Source: Corynebacterium durum
GTDB taxonomy: Bacteria; Actinomycetota; Actinomycetes; Mycobacteriales; Mycobacteriaceae
Direction: 5' to 3'
NCBI RefSeq assembly: GCF_030408675.1
Contig: NZ_CP047200.1
Span: forward strand, 1,736,001-1,800,000
Length of the DNA stretch: 64,000 bases
Below, piece after piece: positions 37,359 through 46,556 of the stretch (positions are counted from its first letter, which is position 1; each line of letters begins with the position of its first letter). The position numbers and the translations under genes were made by a program. The notes below the pieces were generated by a model that was not told where the DNA came from, did no database searches, and saw only the letters and a list, made by a program, of their open reading frames with translations.

Positions 37359-38262
37359 ATGACACCTGAACGCACCCACACCCTACTGTGCCGGCATTCA
37401 CGCAGGGAACTTGACCATTTGTTTACTGAAATTGTCCACGGGGTGAGAATGCTGCGGACTGAAGGTTCAACGCATGTGGACATCATTACCCGCGCCCGCG
37501 CCCACCACCTCACAGCGCCCGAGGCTGTGATCGACAGTTGGGCCGCCGCTTCCTATGCGGGGCTTTCATATTGGACTGACACCGCGCCGGTGACGCTGCT
37601 GGTGAGGAGTGGTTTCCACAAGACGACCACCCTACGCAGACCGAATCGTCGCCGACTTGGTGCTTCCCTTGAAACATGTACGCCAGACCCTGAGTTTCCG
37701 AATCTACGCACGACCATGCTGCCCTACGCCGCCGCGCAGTGCCTTCGTGACATTATGAATAATGCACATGGTTGGTGGACGTACAATGTGCCAGGACTAT
37801 CCTATGGTGAAACTAGATCTGTACAGTTCATTGACGCAATTCGGCAGCTAGATCCCCATCTCAATCTTGGAGACATACAGGCTGAAGCGAAGGGTGTCGT
37901 AAAGAAAACAATCGTGGAAAAGGCTGTGGGCTTGTCAGATCCTGGTGCCCAATCCCCACCCGAGACAGCTCTTCGCCTCATTGCCGCGCAAGTGCACCCT
38001 GGCCTTACAACACAGATCCCGATATATTGTGGTGGCCGTCTAGTTACCAGGCTTGACTGCGGTTGGCGCAAAGAAAAAGTTGGCTTGTTCTACGATGGCG
38101 AGCATCACCTCACGCGCAAACAGCATGATTATGACGCGGAAGTAACTCTGATCCCTGCATGATCTTGGTTGGGAGTCCATGCGAGTCACGAATGCATTGC
38201 TACAAAATCCAACTGCACTTCAACGACATATTGCCCAGCGAGTCATTCCTCGGGCGTTGTGA
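37359..38262 (+). pseudogene. DUF559 (Vsr-like endonuclease fold) protein, frameshifted near the 3' end
   Basis: The frame from ATG 37359 gives 267 residues ending at TGA 38160-38162. Its C-terminal part has the DUF559 pattern: SPPETALRL, VTRLDCGWRKEKVGLFYDGEHH, RKQHDYD. The expected end of the family (Leu-Gly-Trp...Arg-Val-Thr) continues in another frame directly after: DLGWESMRVTNALLQN..., stopping at 38262. Removing one C from the CCC run at 38153-38155 joins the two as ...LILHDLGW.... So a single-base insertion, or a sequencing error, has cut off the last strand-helix unit. The N-terminal half resembles AbiEi-antitoxin-like regions often fused to DUF559. Divergent from tex. Confidence 0.75.
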
Positions 38263-38451
38263 TAGAGCACCACGGCTTAGTTTGGTGTCTGACTCTATCA
38301 AACTGCCAATTTATCCTGCTTTTTTGGCATTTTGATAGAGCGTGATGTTTGAGCATTGCAGCGCTCTATCAAAGTGTCAATTTTAAGGCCAAAAACGGCA
38401 GTTTGATAGATCATGAGCTGCCTCCCCAACACCACGCTCTACCAAACTCAC
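38259..38451. repeat. Six alternating copies of a TTTGATAGAGC-type repeat
   Basis: The core TTTGATAGAGC or its complement occurs six times in 190 bases with strictly alternating orientation: 38259 (+), 38291 (-), 38330 (+), 38361 (-), 38397 (+), 38430 (-). Neighbouring copies can fold as hairpins (for example TTTGATAGAGCG with CGCTCTATCAAA), and the 38291 and 38397 copies share longer flanks (CAAACTGCC / GGCAGTTTG). The block fills the gap between the broken DUF559 gene and trmD, both ending here. It could be a compound bidirectional terminator or a REP-like element. Confidence 0.8.
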
Positions 38452-39602
38452 TCCGCTATGGCCGTCCCGTACCAGAGCGTACCTTCGGGGAACGCGGAGT
38501 CAACCACTGCGCGGGTAACGTCGCGGTCGGAAAGCGTGGTCGTGCCCGTTATCTCAATGCGGTGCACGACTTCCACAACGGGAGACCGCCCGTGAAGCTG
38601 CTGATATTGGGCGACCAGCATGTTCTCGGCTTCGCAAAAGCCGGACATTTCCTCAGCTTCCAGTGATTCCACAGTGAATCCCTCCACGTCGGAGAGTAGT
38701 GCCTGGCTGCGTACCCATTCTGCCGGAGTGAGCAGGACATTTAGGGACACGCGCACCGGTCGTGCCGCCGCAATCTTGTCAAGCACACTTTCGTCGGCTG
38801 AGTTGAGGCCACCCGAAGCACGGAGAGCATCAATGAGGTCGGGGCGTCGAGAAGCGGTGCGGAGAAGGGATTGGTCGCGGCGCCAGCGATCGACGAGTGC
38901 ATGGTTGCCGGAAAACAGCACGTCGGGAACGGAATGCCCTCGCCAGGTGCGGGGCTTGGTGTAGCTGGGACCTTCCAGGAGGCCATCAGAGAAACTGTCC
39001 TCCTCGTGGCTTCGCGTGTTGCCGAGCACACCGGGAATGAGGCGGACGATAGCTTCAGCGATGACCAGCACCGCTACTTCCCCACCGATGAGCACATAGT
39101 CTCCGATCGAGACCTCTTCGACTCGGTAGTTGCGGGTGGCATCGTCGATGACGCGCTGGTCAATGCCCTCGTAGCGCCCACAAGCGAACACAATGTGGTT
39201 CTCCGCAGACCAGGACCGCGCCATGTCTTGAGTAAAGGGCTTACCGGCGGGCGTCGGCACGATGAGCAAAGGTTTCTTATCGACACCCTCTTGATCACCG
39301 CCACCGTGCACGTCGGCGTCACTCGACTTAATGAGGTGGGGCTGCACCGATTCCAGCAGGGGTGCATCAGCAACACCAACGGCAACATCGTCGAGTGCAG
39401 GTCCCCAGACCTCGGGTTTCATGACCATGCCAGGTCCTCCGCCGTAGGGCGTGTCGTCGACGGATTTATGCACGTCTGTCGCCCAGTCCCGAAGGTTGTG
39501 TACGCCGACCTGAAGAATATTTTTCTCAATCGCCTTGCCTAACAGTGCATGCCGAAATGGATCGAGGTACTCAGGAAAAATGGTGATCACATCAAGCCGC
39601 AT
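38448..39602 (-). CDS. trmD: tRNA (guanine-37-N1)-methyltransferase TrmD with C-terminal extension
   Basis: SPOUT-class enzyme that methylates G37 of tRNAs, preventing frameshifts. The knot region (CGRYEGIDQRVID, EVSIGDYVLIGGEVAVLVI, IPGVLGN...EDSFSDGLLEGPSYT...W.G..VPDVLFSGNHALVDRWRR) is complete. ATG 39602 (MRLDVITIFPEY) begins two bases after the rimM stop. At 384 residues it is much longer than the usual 230-280: about 110 residues follow RRPDLIDAL, containing VSLNVLLTPAEWVRSQALLSD and AVVDSAFPEGTLWYG. There is also a charged insert near residue 105-120. Confidence 0.94.
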   Translation of the reverse strand: MRLDVITIFPEYLDPFRHALLGKAIEKNILQVGVHNLRDWATDVHKSVDDTPYGGGPGMVMKPEVWGPALDDVAVGVADAPLLESVQPHLIKSSDADVHGGGDQEGVDKKPLLIVPTPAGKPFTQDMARSWSAENHIVFACGRYEGIDQRVIDDATRNYRVEEVSIGDYVLIGGEVAVLVIAEAIVRLIPGVLGNTRSHEEDSFSDGLLEGPSYTKPRTWRGHSVPDVLFSGNHALVDRWRRDQSLLRTASRRPDLIDALRASGGLNSADESVLDKIAAARPVRVSLNVLLTPAEWVRSQALLSDVEGFTVESLEAEEMSGFCEAENMLVAQYQQLHGRSPVVEVVHRIEITGTTTLSDRDVTRAVVDSAFPEGTLWYGTAIAE

Positions 39603-39603
39603 G

Positions 39604-40107
39604 TCACAGCTCCAAGAGTCCATCAGGCGGGGTGATGGTACAAGTACCAGCATCAAGATCCACCTCTGGCACTATGGCATGCACGAATGGGACCAGCACG
39701 TCTTTGCCGCCGCTCAATCGCACCTCCAGAATTTCCCCAGCTGGACCATGCAGCACACCCGTCACCTCGCCGATATTGGCGTCATCGTGAATCACGCGCA
39801 GGCCCTCAAGCTCGTGGTCGTAGAAGCCTTCATCGTCGTCATCGCTGTCCAGTGGCGGGGCGTAAAACACGGTTCCGCGCAGCGAGTCAGCGGCGTTACG
39901 GTCCGTGATCTCTTCAAACTTGACCAGCAACCGACGTTGATGCGCACGCGCGGCCTCAACGGTCAAGGCATGTTCCTTGGAGCCCTGACGCCCGTGAAGA
40001 ACCTCCCCCACGGCGAAACGAATATCCGGTTCATCGGTAGTGATCTCAACCGTCACTTCGCCTTTAATTCCATGGGATTTCACCACGCGACCAATCTTTA
40101 GCTCCAT
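39604..40107 (-). CDS. rimM: Ribosome maturation factor RimM
   Basis: 16S rRNA processing factor binding S19, 167 residues. The N-terminal beta-barrel begins MELKIGRVVKSHGIKGEVTVEITTDEPDIRF; the C-terminal PRC-barrel has FYDHELEGLRVIHDDANIGEVTGVLHGPAGEILEV and a final FVHAIVPEVDLDAG. Start at 40107 by alignment with the family N-terminus. Directly upstream of trmD. Confidence 0.95.
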   Translation of the reverse strand: MELKIGRVVKSHGIKGEVTVEITTDEPDIRFAVGEVLHGRQGSKEHALTVEAARAHQRRLLVKFEEITDRNAADSLRGTVFYAPPLDSDDDDEGFYDHELEGLRVIHDDANIGEVTGVLHGPAGEILEVRLSGGKDVLVPFVHAIVPEVDLDAGTCTITPPDGLLEL

Positions 40108-40192
40108 GTCAACACAGCATAGACCACCACATCCGGCAAAACAGCGTAATCTTATCCTAAGCAAATACCCATTCCGACGTTATGAGGTTCCC

Positions 40193-40996
40193 ATGTCTGA
40201 CAGCACTTCCTCGAAACCCCTCGCCGGCCACTGGCTCCTTGCAAAGGTAGGCAAGAAAGTGCTCCGGCCGGGAGGTTTGGAAACCACCCGGTGGCTCATT
40301 GAGCAACTGCCCATCCGCGATCAGCGTGTTGTTGAATTTGCACCCGGCCTGGGTGTCACCGCGCAGGAAATCCTACAGAAGAAGCCCTCCACGTACACCG
40401 GCGTTGACGCAGACCCTCATGCAGTCGATACCACTAAACAGACCCTCGCGGGCATTGTGGAAAAGTCTCCCACATCACCTGCCAACGTGGAGATCATCAA
40501 CGGAAGTGCCGCCGAGACTGGGCTGCCCGATGATTCCGCCGACATCGTAGTCGGCGAGGCAATGCTGACCATGCAGACAGACAAGCACAAGTTGGAGATC
40601 ATGCAGGAGGCCACCCGCATCCTGGCACCAGGCGGATACTATGCCATCCACGAACTCGGGCTCACCCCTGATGAACTGGACTCGGAAGTCAAAACGGAGA
40701 TTCAACGGGCGCTGGCCCGGGCAATCAAAGTCAACGCTAGGCCCTTGACTACCGCCGAGTGGACTGAGATCGCCGAGCAGGCCGGTTTCACCGTGGTCGG
40801 TGTGTACCACGCCCCCATGGCACTGCTGGAACCACGCCGCATGATTGCCGACGAAGGCCCCCTCCGCACCGCGAAGATCGTTTTTAATATTCTCCGCCAG
40901 CCGGACATTCGTCGCCGCATTCTCACCATGCGGAGCACGTTCCGCGAACACGCCAATCACATGAACGCTATCGGCATGGTGCTGAAACGCACATAA
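40193..40996 (+). CDS. SAM-dependent methyltransferase
   Basis: A class I methyltransferase of 267 residues. Motif I is VVEFAPGLGVTAQEIL, the acidic end of strand 2 is YTGVDADPHAV, and DSADIVVGEAMLTMQ is motif IV-like; RILAPGGYYAIHEL follows. The C-terminal region after residue 170 includes a helical cap. ATG 40193 has GAGG seven bases upstream. Divergent from rimM. Substrate unknown; small-molecule or quinone-type methylation is possible. Confidence 0.85.
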   Translation: MSDSTSSKPLAGHWLLAKVGKKVLRPGGLETTRWLIEQLPIRDQRVVEFAPGLGVTAQEILQKKPSTYTGVDADPHAVDTTKQTLAGIVEKSPTSPANVEIINGSAAETGLPDDSADIVVGEAMLTMQTDKHKLEIMQEATRILAPGGYYAIHELGLTPDELDSEVKTEIQRALARAIKVNARPLTTAEWTEIAEQAGFTVVGVYHAPMALLEPRRMIADEGPLRTAKIVFNILRQPDIRRRILTMRSTFREHANHMNAIGMVLKRT

Positions 40997-41035
40997 CACT
41001 TGATTCCATGGCGCACTCATCAAAAAAAGTGCATC

Positions 41036-41446
41036 ATGGAAGGCATGAATATTCCTGTTAATTCTCCCGATACCTTCGGCCCGGCCGACAACGAATCCGC
41101 AGCCGGAATGTCCACAGTTCGCGTGCTTGCCGACGCCCCGGCCCCCAACCCCGACCGGAACGTCCCCGCCGTGTCACGCCTGTTCCAAGGCGATCATGCC
41201 AACATCATCGCCTTCAATTTCCTTCCCGGACAACAGCTTCAAGACCACAAGGCTGCGCACCCCATTATCGTGCAAGCCCTCCGTGGAACACTTGATTTCA
41301 CCTGTGGCGACGAGACTGTCCGCTTGGAACCTGGTGTTGCGGTGCACCTGCCCGCCTACGTGATTCACCGCGTGGACTGCCCCGAAGACGCCTCCACTGA
41401 CGGCAACGTACTTATGCTCACCATGCTCACAGCAGAAAAGGTCTAA
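41036..41446 (+). CDS. Cupin domain protein
   Basis: A 136-residue single-domain cupin. The two motifs read FLPGQQLQDHKAAHPIIVQALRGTLDF and GVAVHLPAYVIHRVD, with His residues in positions that commonly bind a metal. It follows the methyltransferase by 39 bases on the same strand and is probably cotranscribed with it. The start could be ATG 41036 or ATG 41045. Role unknown. Confidence 0.8.
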   Translation: MEGMNIPVNSPDTFGPADNESAAGMSTVRVLADAPAPNPDRNVPAVSRLFQGDHANIIAFNFLPGQQLQDHKAAHPIIVQALRGTLDFTCGDETVRLEPGVAVHLPAYVIHRVDCPEDASTDGNVLMLTMLTAEKV

Positions 41447-41456
41447 ACACGTAAAG

Positions 41457-41490
41457 CAAAACCGCCAGATGCACGCGTCTGGCGGTTTTG
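41457..41490. terminator. Bidirectional terminator between cupin gene and rpsP
   Basis: AAAACCGCCAGA and TCTGGCGGTTTT form a 12-bp stem with an 8-base loop, A-run on one side and T-run on the other. It serves the convergent cupin and rpsP transcripts. Confidence 0.92.
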
Positions 41491-41505
41491 TTGTGTTGAG
41501 TACTT

Positions 41506-41997
41506 TTACTCGGAAGCTTCTTCAGCAGCGATCTCTGCGTCTGCTTCAGCCTCAGCTTCTTTCTCGGCCTCAGCCTTAGCAGCGGCCTCGGTGGCCTTCT
41601 TATCCTCGCGCTCCTTGCGCTTCTTCTCGGTGATCGCCTCGGCGGTGGGAGCCTCGTTGGCTTCTGCCAGAGCAGCGTTGAACAGGTCAAGCTTGGAGGG
41701 CTTTTCTGGGGCAACTTCCAGGGTGCCTTCAGCACCAGGCAGACCCTTGAATTTCTGCCAGTCACCTGTGATCTTCAGCAGAGCCAATACCGGATCGGTC
41801 GGCTGTGCACCAACACCCAGCCAGTACTGTGCACGCTCCGAGTCAATGCGGATCACAGAGGGGTTGGCCTTGGGCTCGTAGACGCCCAGGTTCTCAATAA
41901 CCTTGCCGGAACGACGGGTGCGGGCATCAGCCACAACCACGCGGTAGTGCGGGGTACGGATTTTACCCATACGCTGCAGTTTAATTTTGACAGCCAT
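41506..41997 (-). CDS. rpsP: 30S ribosomal protein S16
   Basis: Small-subunit ribosomal protein, 163 residues. The core of about 85 residues starts [26 protein letters not shown] and contains [17 protein letters not shown] tail of about 70 residues rich in Glu, Ala and Lys follows, as is usual in corynebacteria. Confidence 0.97.
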   Translation of the reverse strand: MAVKIKLQRMGKIRTPHYRVVVADARTRRSGKVIENLGVYEPKANPSVIRIDSERAQYWLGVGAQPTDPVLALLKITGDWQKFKGLPGAEGTLEVAPEKPSKLDLFNAALAEANEAPTAEAITEKKRKEREDKKATEAAAKAEAEKEAEAEADAEIAAEEASE

Positions 41998-42136
41998 GAT
42001 GGCTCCTTACATGTAGTCACTGGGCAGTACAGTCACCATTTGCATTGTGCGAACAGCCGGTTCAGCCCTTGGATTGAGCCTGCGTGTGACTACCGGTCGA
42101 CCGTGGTCGGGGACGGTGTTACGCAGGGTGAAGCAT

Positions 42137-42160
42137 GAAAAAGCTCCCCACTAGGGTGGG
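42137..42160 (-). terminator. Possible terminator of ffh
   Basis: On the minus strand CCCACCCTAGTGGGG can form a short hairpin (CCCA/TGGG plus flanking pairs) followed by AGCTTTTTC, about 55 bases after the ffh stop. Confidence 0.45.
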
Positions 42161-42215
42161 CAACCCCTAGAACTATACCGGCTGGCAGGCGCATCCACAA
42201 ACGTCGGCTAGCTGG

Positions 42216-43838
42216 CTACTTTTTCTTATCCTGTTCGATACCCAACTGACTGAAGTCAATGTTCTCCATGCCTTTGGGGAGTTTTCCACCCATCTGCTGT
42301 TGCAACTTCTGAAGCTCGGCCATATCAGGCATGCCACCACCAGGCATTCCTGGCATTCCGCCACCCATGCCAGGGAAACCACCCATGGGCATCCTTGGTT
42401 GCGAAGGCCCTCTGCGGCCGCCGCCTTTGCGTTTGCCGTTTTTGCCCTTACGACCCTTGGGTTTTTTCTTGGTGGCGGAGCGTTTGCCCATGCCACCCAT
42501 GCCCATCTGCCCGGCCATGGCACCCATCATCTTCTTCGCCTCAAAAAAGCGCTCCACCAGCTGGTTCACATCAGTCACGGTGACACCGGAACCGTTGGCA
42601 ATGCGCTTGCGGCGCGAAGCGTTCAAAATTTTCGGGTTAATGCGCTCCTCGGGGGTCATGCCGCGAATGATGGCTTGGATGCGGTCGAGGTGCTTCTCGT
42701 CCACCATGTCGGCCATCTCGGACATCTGCTTGCCACCCGGAAGCATTTTCAGGATATTGCCCAGGGGTCCCATGCGGCGGATCATGAGCATCTGGTCTAG
42801 GAAGTCCTCAAGAGTCAACTCGCCGCTGCCCAAGCGGCTGGCTGCTTCCAGGGCTTTTTCCTCATCCATAACGGCCTCGGCCTGCTCGATGAGGGTGAGC
42901 ATATCGCCCATGCCCAAGATGCGGCTGGCCATGCGCTCGGGGTGGAAAACATCGAAATCATCCTGTTTTTCACCGGTGGAGGCGTACATGATGGGCTTGC
43001 CGGTGACTTCGCGGATGGACAGTGCGGCACCGCCGCGAGCATCACCATCGAGTTTGGTGAGCACGACACCGGTGAAGTCGACGCCGTCGCGGAAGGCTTC
43101 AGCGGTAGCCACGGCGTCCTGGCCAATCATGGCGTCAATAACAAAGAGCACTTCATCCGGGTTAACGGCATCGCGAATGTTGCGAGCCTGCGTCATCAGT
43201 GTCTCGTCAATGCCCAGACGACCAGCAGTATCCACGATCACCACATCGTGCTGGGTGCGTTTTGCTTCCTCAATGCCGCGGCGCGCCACATCAACGGGAT
43301 CGCCGTGGGAGGTGCCCATGTCGTGGTCGTGGGAGTCAATCGCAGTGCCAGGGTCAGGCGCAAAGCAGGACACTCCGGCGCGTTCCGCCACGATCTGCAG
43401 CTGTTGGACAGCACCTGGTCGTTGCAGGTCACAGGCCACAAGCATGGGGGTGTGCCCCTGCCCGGCAAGGTGCTTGGCTAGTTTGCCGGCAAGTGTGGTT
43501 TTACCGGCACCCTGCAAACCTGCAAGCATAATGACGGTGGGTGGGGTTTTGGCTAGTTGTAGGCGACGAGTTTCGCCACCGAGGATGTCAATAAGTTCCT
43601 CGTTGACGATTTTGACAACCTGTTGTGCAGGGTTGAGCGCCTGTGAGACTTCGGCACCTGCTGCGCGTTCTTTGATGCGTTTAATAAAGGCGCGCACAAC
43701 GGGCAGGGAGACGTCGGCTTCTAGTAATGCCAGGCGAATTTCACGCGCGGTGGCGTTGATGTCTGCCTCGCTGAGTTTGCCTTTACCCCGGAGTCCCTGA
43801 AGGGCACCGGTAAGGCGGTCGGACAAAGACTCGAACAC
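42216..43838 (-). CDS. ffh: Signal recognition particle protein Ffh
   Basis: The SRP GTPase, about 540 residues. N domain, then G domain with G1 GLQGAGKTTLAGKLA, DTAGRLGID (G3), TKLDGDARGG (G4 region), and the M domain with the RRMGPLGNILKMLPG finger loop and TPEERINPKILNASRRKRIANGSG. The tail is unusually rich in Gly, Met and Pro (GGGMPGMPGGGMP) over about 60 residues. GTG at 43838 with GAGGAAG upstream is preferred. Works with FtsY, encoded at 47679. Confidence 0.96.
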   Translation of the reverse strand: MFESLSDRLTGALQGLRGKGKLSEADINATAREIRLALLEADVSLPVVRAFIKRIKERAAGAEVSQALNPAQQVVKIVNEELIDILGGETRRLQLAKTPPTVIMLAGLQGAGKTTLAGKLAKHLAGQGHTPMLVACDLQRPGAVQQLQIVAERAGVSCFAPDPGTAIDSHDHDMGTSHGDPVDVARRGIEEAKRTQHDVVIVDTAGRLGIDETLMTQARNIRDAVNPDEVLFVIDAMIGQDAVATAEAFRDGVDFTGVVLTKLDGDARGGAALSIREVTGKPIMYASTGEKQDDFDVFHPERMASRILGMGDMLTLIEQAEAVMDEEKALEAASRLGSGELTLEDFLDQMLMIRRMGPLGNILKMLPGGKQMSEMADMVDEKHLDRIQAIIRGMTPEERINPKILNASRRKRIANGSGVTVTDVNQLVERFFEAKKMMGAMAGQMGMGGMGKRSATKKKPKGRKGKNGKRKGGGRRGPSQPRMPMGGFPGMGGGMPGMPGGGMPDMAELQKLQQQMGGKLPKGMENIDFSQLGIEQDKKK

Positions 43839-43892
43839 GATGTACTTCCTCAATATATTAGCTAGCTAGCCTCACCATGTTAGCCCGTTGGG

Positions 43893-45965
43893 TTACCCGG
43901 TTGCCAGAACTCGGGTAATGCTTCGTTCCACAGCTGCCCTATCAAATGCGCCGCAAAGGTGGAAGCGGGCGATCATGGTGGATCCAGGCAGTTCGACGGT
44001 GCACCAGGTGTAGTCGGGTATGACGTTGAGGAGCGCGCCGAGTGCGCCACGGCGGTCCACCGTCCGGACTTCGAGTACGGAACCGAACCAGTGGGTAGCG
44101 GTTGCTGCGGGTTCAAGGGTGGGGAGGGTGGAAAACACGCCGGATTTGTAACCTTGGATGAATTCTTCCTGGTTGAATCCGCCGACGTGCATGGCACGGA
44201 CGTCGAATTCGGCGCGTACCATGGTGCGTTCCGCAACAATGCGGGCGGTAACAATGTTCCACCCTTTGGCCGCAATGAGAGCAAGGATGGGGATAATGTC
44301 GCTGCCGCGCCAATGCACGTGGGCAAGTTCGCCGGAGCTGGTGAGGCCGAGGTCAGTGGGCGTCGATACGTGTGGCTTATGAGGGTGGACGGCGGTGAGA
44401 GCGTTGCGCGCACAGTTGGCAAGCGTTGTTACAGCGTGGTTGAGATGCGCAGTCCATACGGCAGGGCCAGTTGCGCGAGCGTCGGCCTCCGTGAGTTCCT
44501 GAAGAAGTTCCACGGTGAGGAGGTCGTAGTGCAGCGCATCCAGCAGCGTATCGACGGCCGCGTCATCCCATGGGTCGTGGGTGGCGGCGAGGCGGGCCAG
44601 CAGGGTGTGCTCTGCAACGAGGGTTTGCACACACATGCGGTCGCGCGGGTTAAGCCCCATTCTTGCGGCCATACGCGTTATCATTTCCGCCCCTACCTGG
44701 GAATGTGGGCGATTATATCCTTTGCCAATGTCATGAAACAGGGCCGCAAGCAACAGCAGATCGGGCCGGGACACATTGACGCTGACGTGAGCGCAGTTGG
44801 CCACCGTGTTCAGGCAATGCACGTCAATAGTGTTGATGTGGCTAGGTTCGCGGGGCATGAGACCTCGAATATGCACCCATTCTGGAACAATGCGCTCCCA
44901 CAGCCCGTGGGTATCCATGTCCCCCACGACACGGGCCGTGTGCTCGGAGGATCCGAGAAGGGCAAAGAAATCACCGGTCGCAGTCGCTGGCCAGGGCGTG
45001 GGAAGCGGCGGGGTGCTGGCAAGCCTGCGCCACGTAGCTGCAGAGACGGGAAGCCCTGTGCGGGCCGATGCCGCCCCAACGCGCAACACTAGGCCCGGAT
45101 CATCCAGGGATTGGTTACGGCTGAGCCGCAATTCATCGCCTGCATCCACCACCCCCAAGTCCACGGGCCTGCGTCGGTAGTTACGGGGACGACGCAGAAC
45201 ATGCCGCGCGGTTGTGAGCGCCTGAGTGAGGGTGGCGTCAATGGTGCGGGCGGCATCGGCAAGCGCGCGCGAGAGGTCCAGGCGGTCGTCGAAACCAAGG
45301 TGAGTTGCAATATCGGTGGCACATTCGGGGTCGAGAACATCGCGTGAACGGCGCGTTTCCACATGCAGCAGAGTGCGAATATCCAGCAGCAGACGGTGCT
45401 GCTCTTCTAAAGGTGGCGCGTCGCACACATTTCCCAGTGCCAGGGCTTTGAGTAGCTCAATATCACGCAGTCCCCCGCGCCCGTGCTTCACATCAGGACG
45501 GGTCATGGCGACTACGGAACCAGACCGATTCCAGCGCGCAATGGCTGTATCCACCACAGTGTTGAACGTCTTTGGCACGCTCCGGCGCCACCGCGTGCGC
45601 ACCCGCTGAATGGTCTCTTCCACAAGCTGGGCATCGCCTGCGATGGGACGCAGCTCCAAGAGCGCGAGCGCGGCCGTGGTGTCAGTGGCCACCATCTCTT
45701 CGCACTCGCGCGGGGTGCGAACCGCATAGTCGAGACGCTTTTTGGCGTCCCAAATCGGATACCACACCCCATCCGCCTGCGGGTGTTGCGTGCCATCTGG
45801 GTGAATAAGCAGTAGGTCTATATCTGAATACGGGGTCATCTCTCCGCGTGCAAAAGACCCGGTGGCGGCCAGCGCAGTGCCAGGCGGCAGCTTTAGGCTG
45901 CGCAATAGTGTACCGACCTCAGCCATGGTGGCGGCGCGGATGGCGGGGGCGTCGAGAAGCGACAC
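43893..45965 (-). CDS. glnD: PII uridylyl/adenylyltransferase GlnD
   Basis: Modifies the PII protein in response to nitrogen status; in corynebacteria the modification is adenylylation. 690 residues. N-terminal nucleotidyltransferase motif GSFARGEMTPYSDIDLLL near residue 36, central HD hydrolase ALFHDIGKGYNRPHS, and one clear C-terminal ACT domain (VRTVDRRGALGALLNVIPDY). It is shorter than the enterobacterial protein. It follows glnB by 19 bases, the normal partner order. Confidence 0.94.
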   Translation of the reverse strand: MSLLDAPAIRAATMAEVGTLLRSLKLPPGTALAATGSFARGEMTPYSDIDLLLIHPDGTQHPQADGVWYPIWDAKKRLDYAVRTPRECEEMVATDTTAALALLELRPIAGDAQLVEETIQRVRTRWRRSVPKTFNTVVDTAIARWNRSGSVVAMTRPDVKHGRGGLRDIELLKALALGNVCDAPPLEEQHRLLLDIRTLLHVETRRSRDVLDPECATDIATHLGFDDRLDLSRALADAARTIDATLTQALTTARHVLRRPRNYRRRPVDLGVVDAGDELRLSRNQSLDDPGLVLRVGAASARTGLPVSAATWRRLASTPPLPTPWPATATGDFFALLGSSEHTARVVGDMDTHGLWERIVPEWVHIRGLMPREPSHINTIDVHCLNTVANCAHVSVNVSRPDLLLLAALFHDIGKGYNRPHSQVGAEMITRMAARMGLNPRDRMCVQTLVAEHTLLARLAATHDPWDDAAVDTLLDALHYDLLTVELLQELTEADARATGPAVWTAHLNHAVTTLANCARNALTAVHPHKPHVSTPTDLGLTSSGELAHVHWRGSDIIPILALIAAKGWNIVTARIVAERTMVRAEFDVRAMHVGGFNQEEFIQGYKSGVFSTLPTLEPAATATHWFGSVLEVRTVDRRGALGALLNVIPDYTWCTVELPGSTMIARFHLCGAFDRAAVERSITRVLATG

Positions 45966-45984
45966 GGGCTAGTTCGCGAGTGAG

Positions 45985-46335
<351 letters not shown>

Positions 46336-46450
46336 TTATTGATCTTCCCAATCCTATAACTTTTACCCCGCGATCAGCTTCGCGCCACAAGAACACCTAC
46401 GCGGCGTAGTGGCGCTGTAGTGGCGTTACGCTTGATCAATCAGGAAGGAA

Positions 46451-46466
46451 TCTATCATGCGATAGA
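46451..46466. promoter_or_regulatory. AmtR-type nitrogen box upstream of glnB
   Basis: TCTATCATGCGATAGA contains the AmtR pattern CTAT-N6-ATAG without mismatch (arms TCTATC and GATAGA, 4-base centre). It is 128 bases before the glnB start, in the region where amtB normally lies. AmtR control of amtB-glnK-glnD is established in C. glutamicum; control here is inferred. Confidence 0.75.
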
Positions 46467-46556
46467 AATATACTCAATAAGTTCTACAGAATGTTGCGGT
46501 AATGACAAACTTTCGCCGCTTAACGACGCCCCGCATCCCCCAGCGTCCCGGCACCG

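Noticed and set aside
42331..43800. A 489-codon plus-strand frame opposite ffh
   Set aside because: Shadow of the ffh coding sequence; no start signal or family match.
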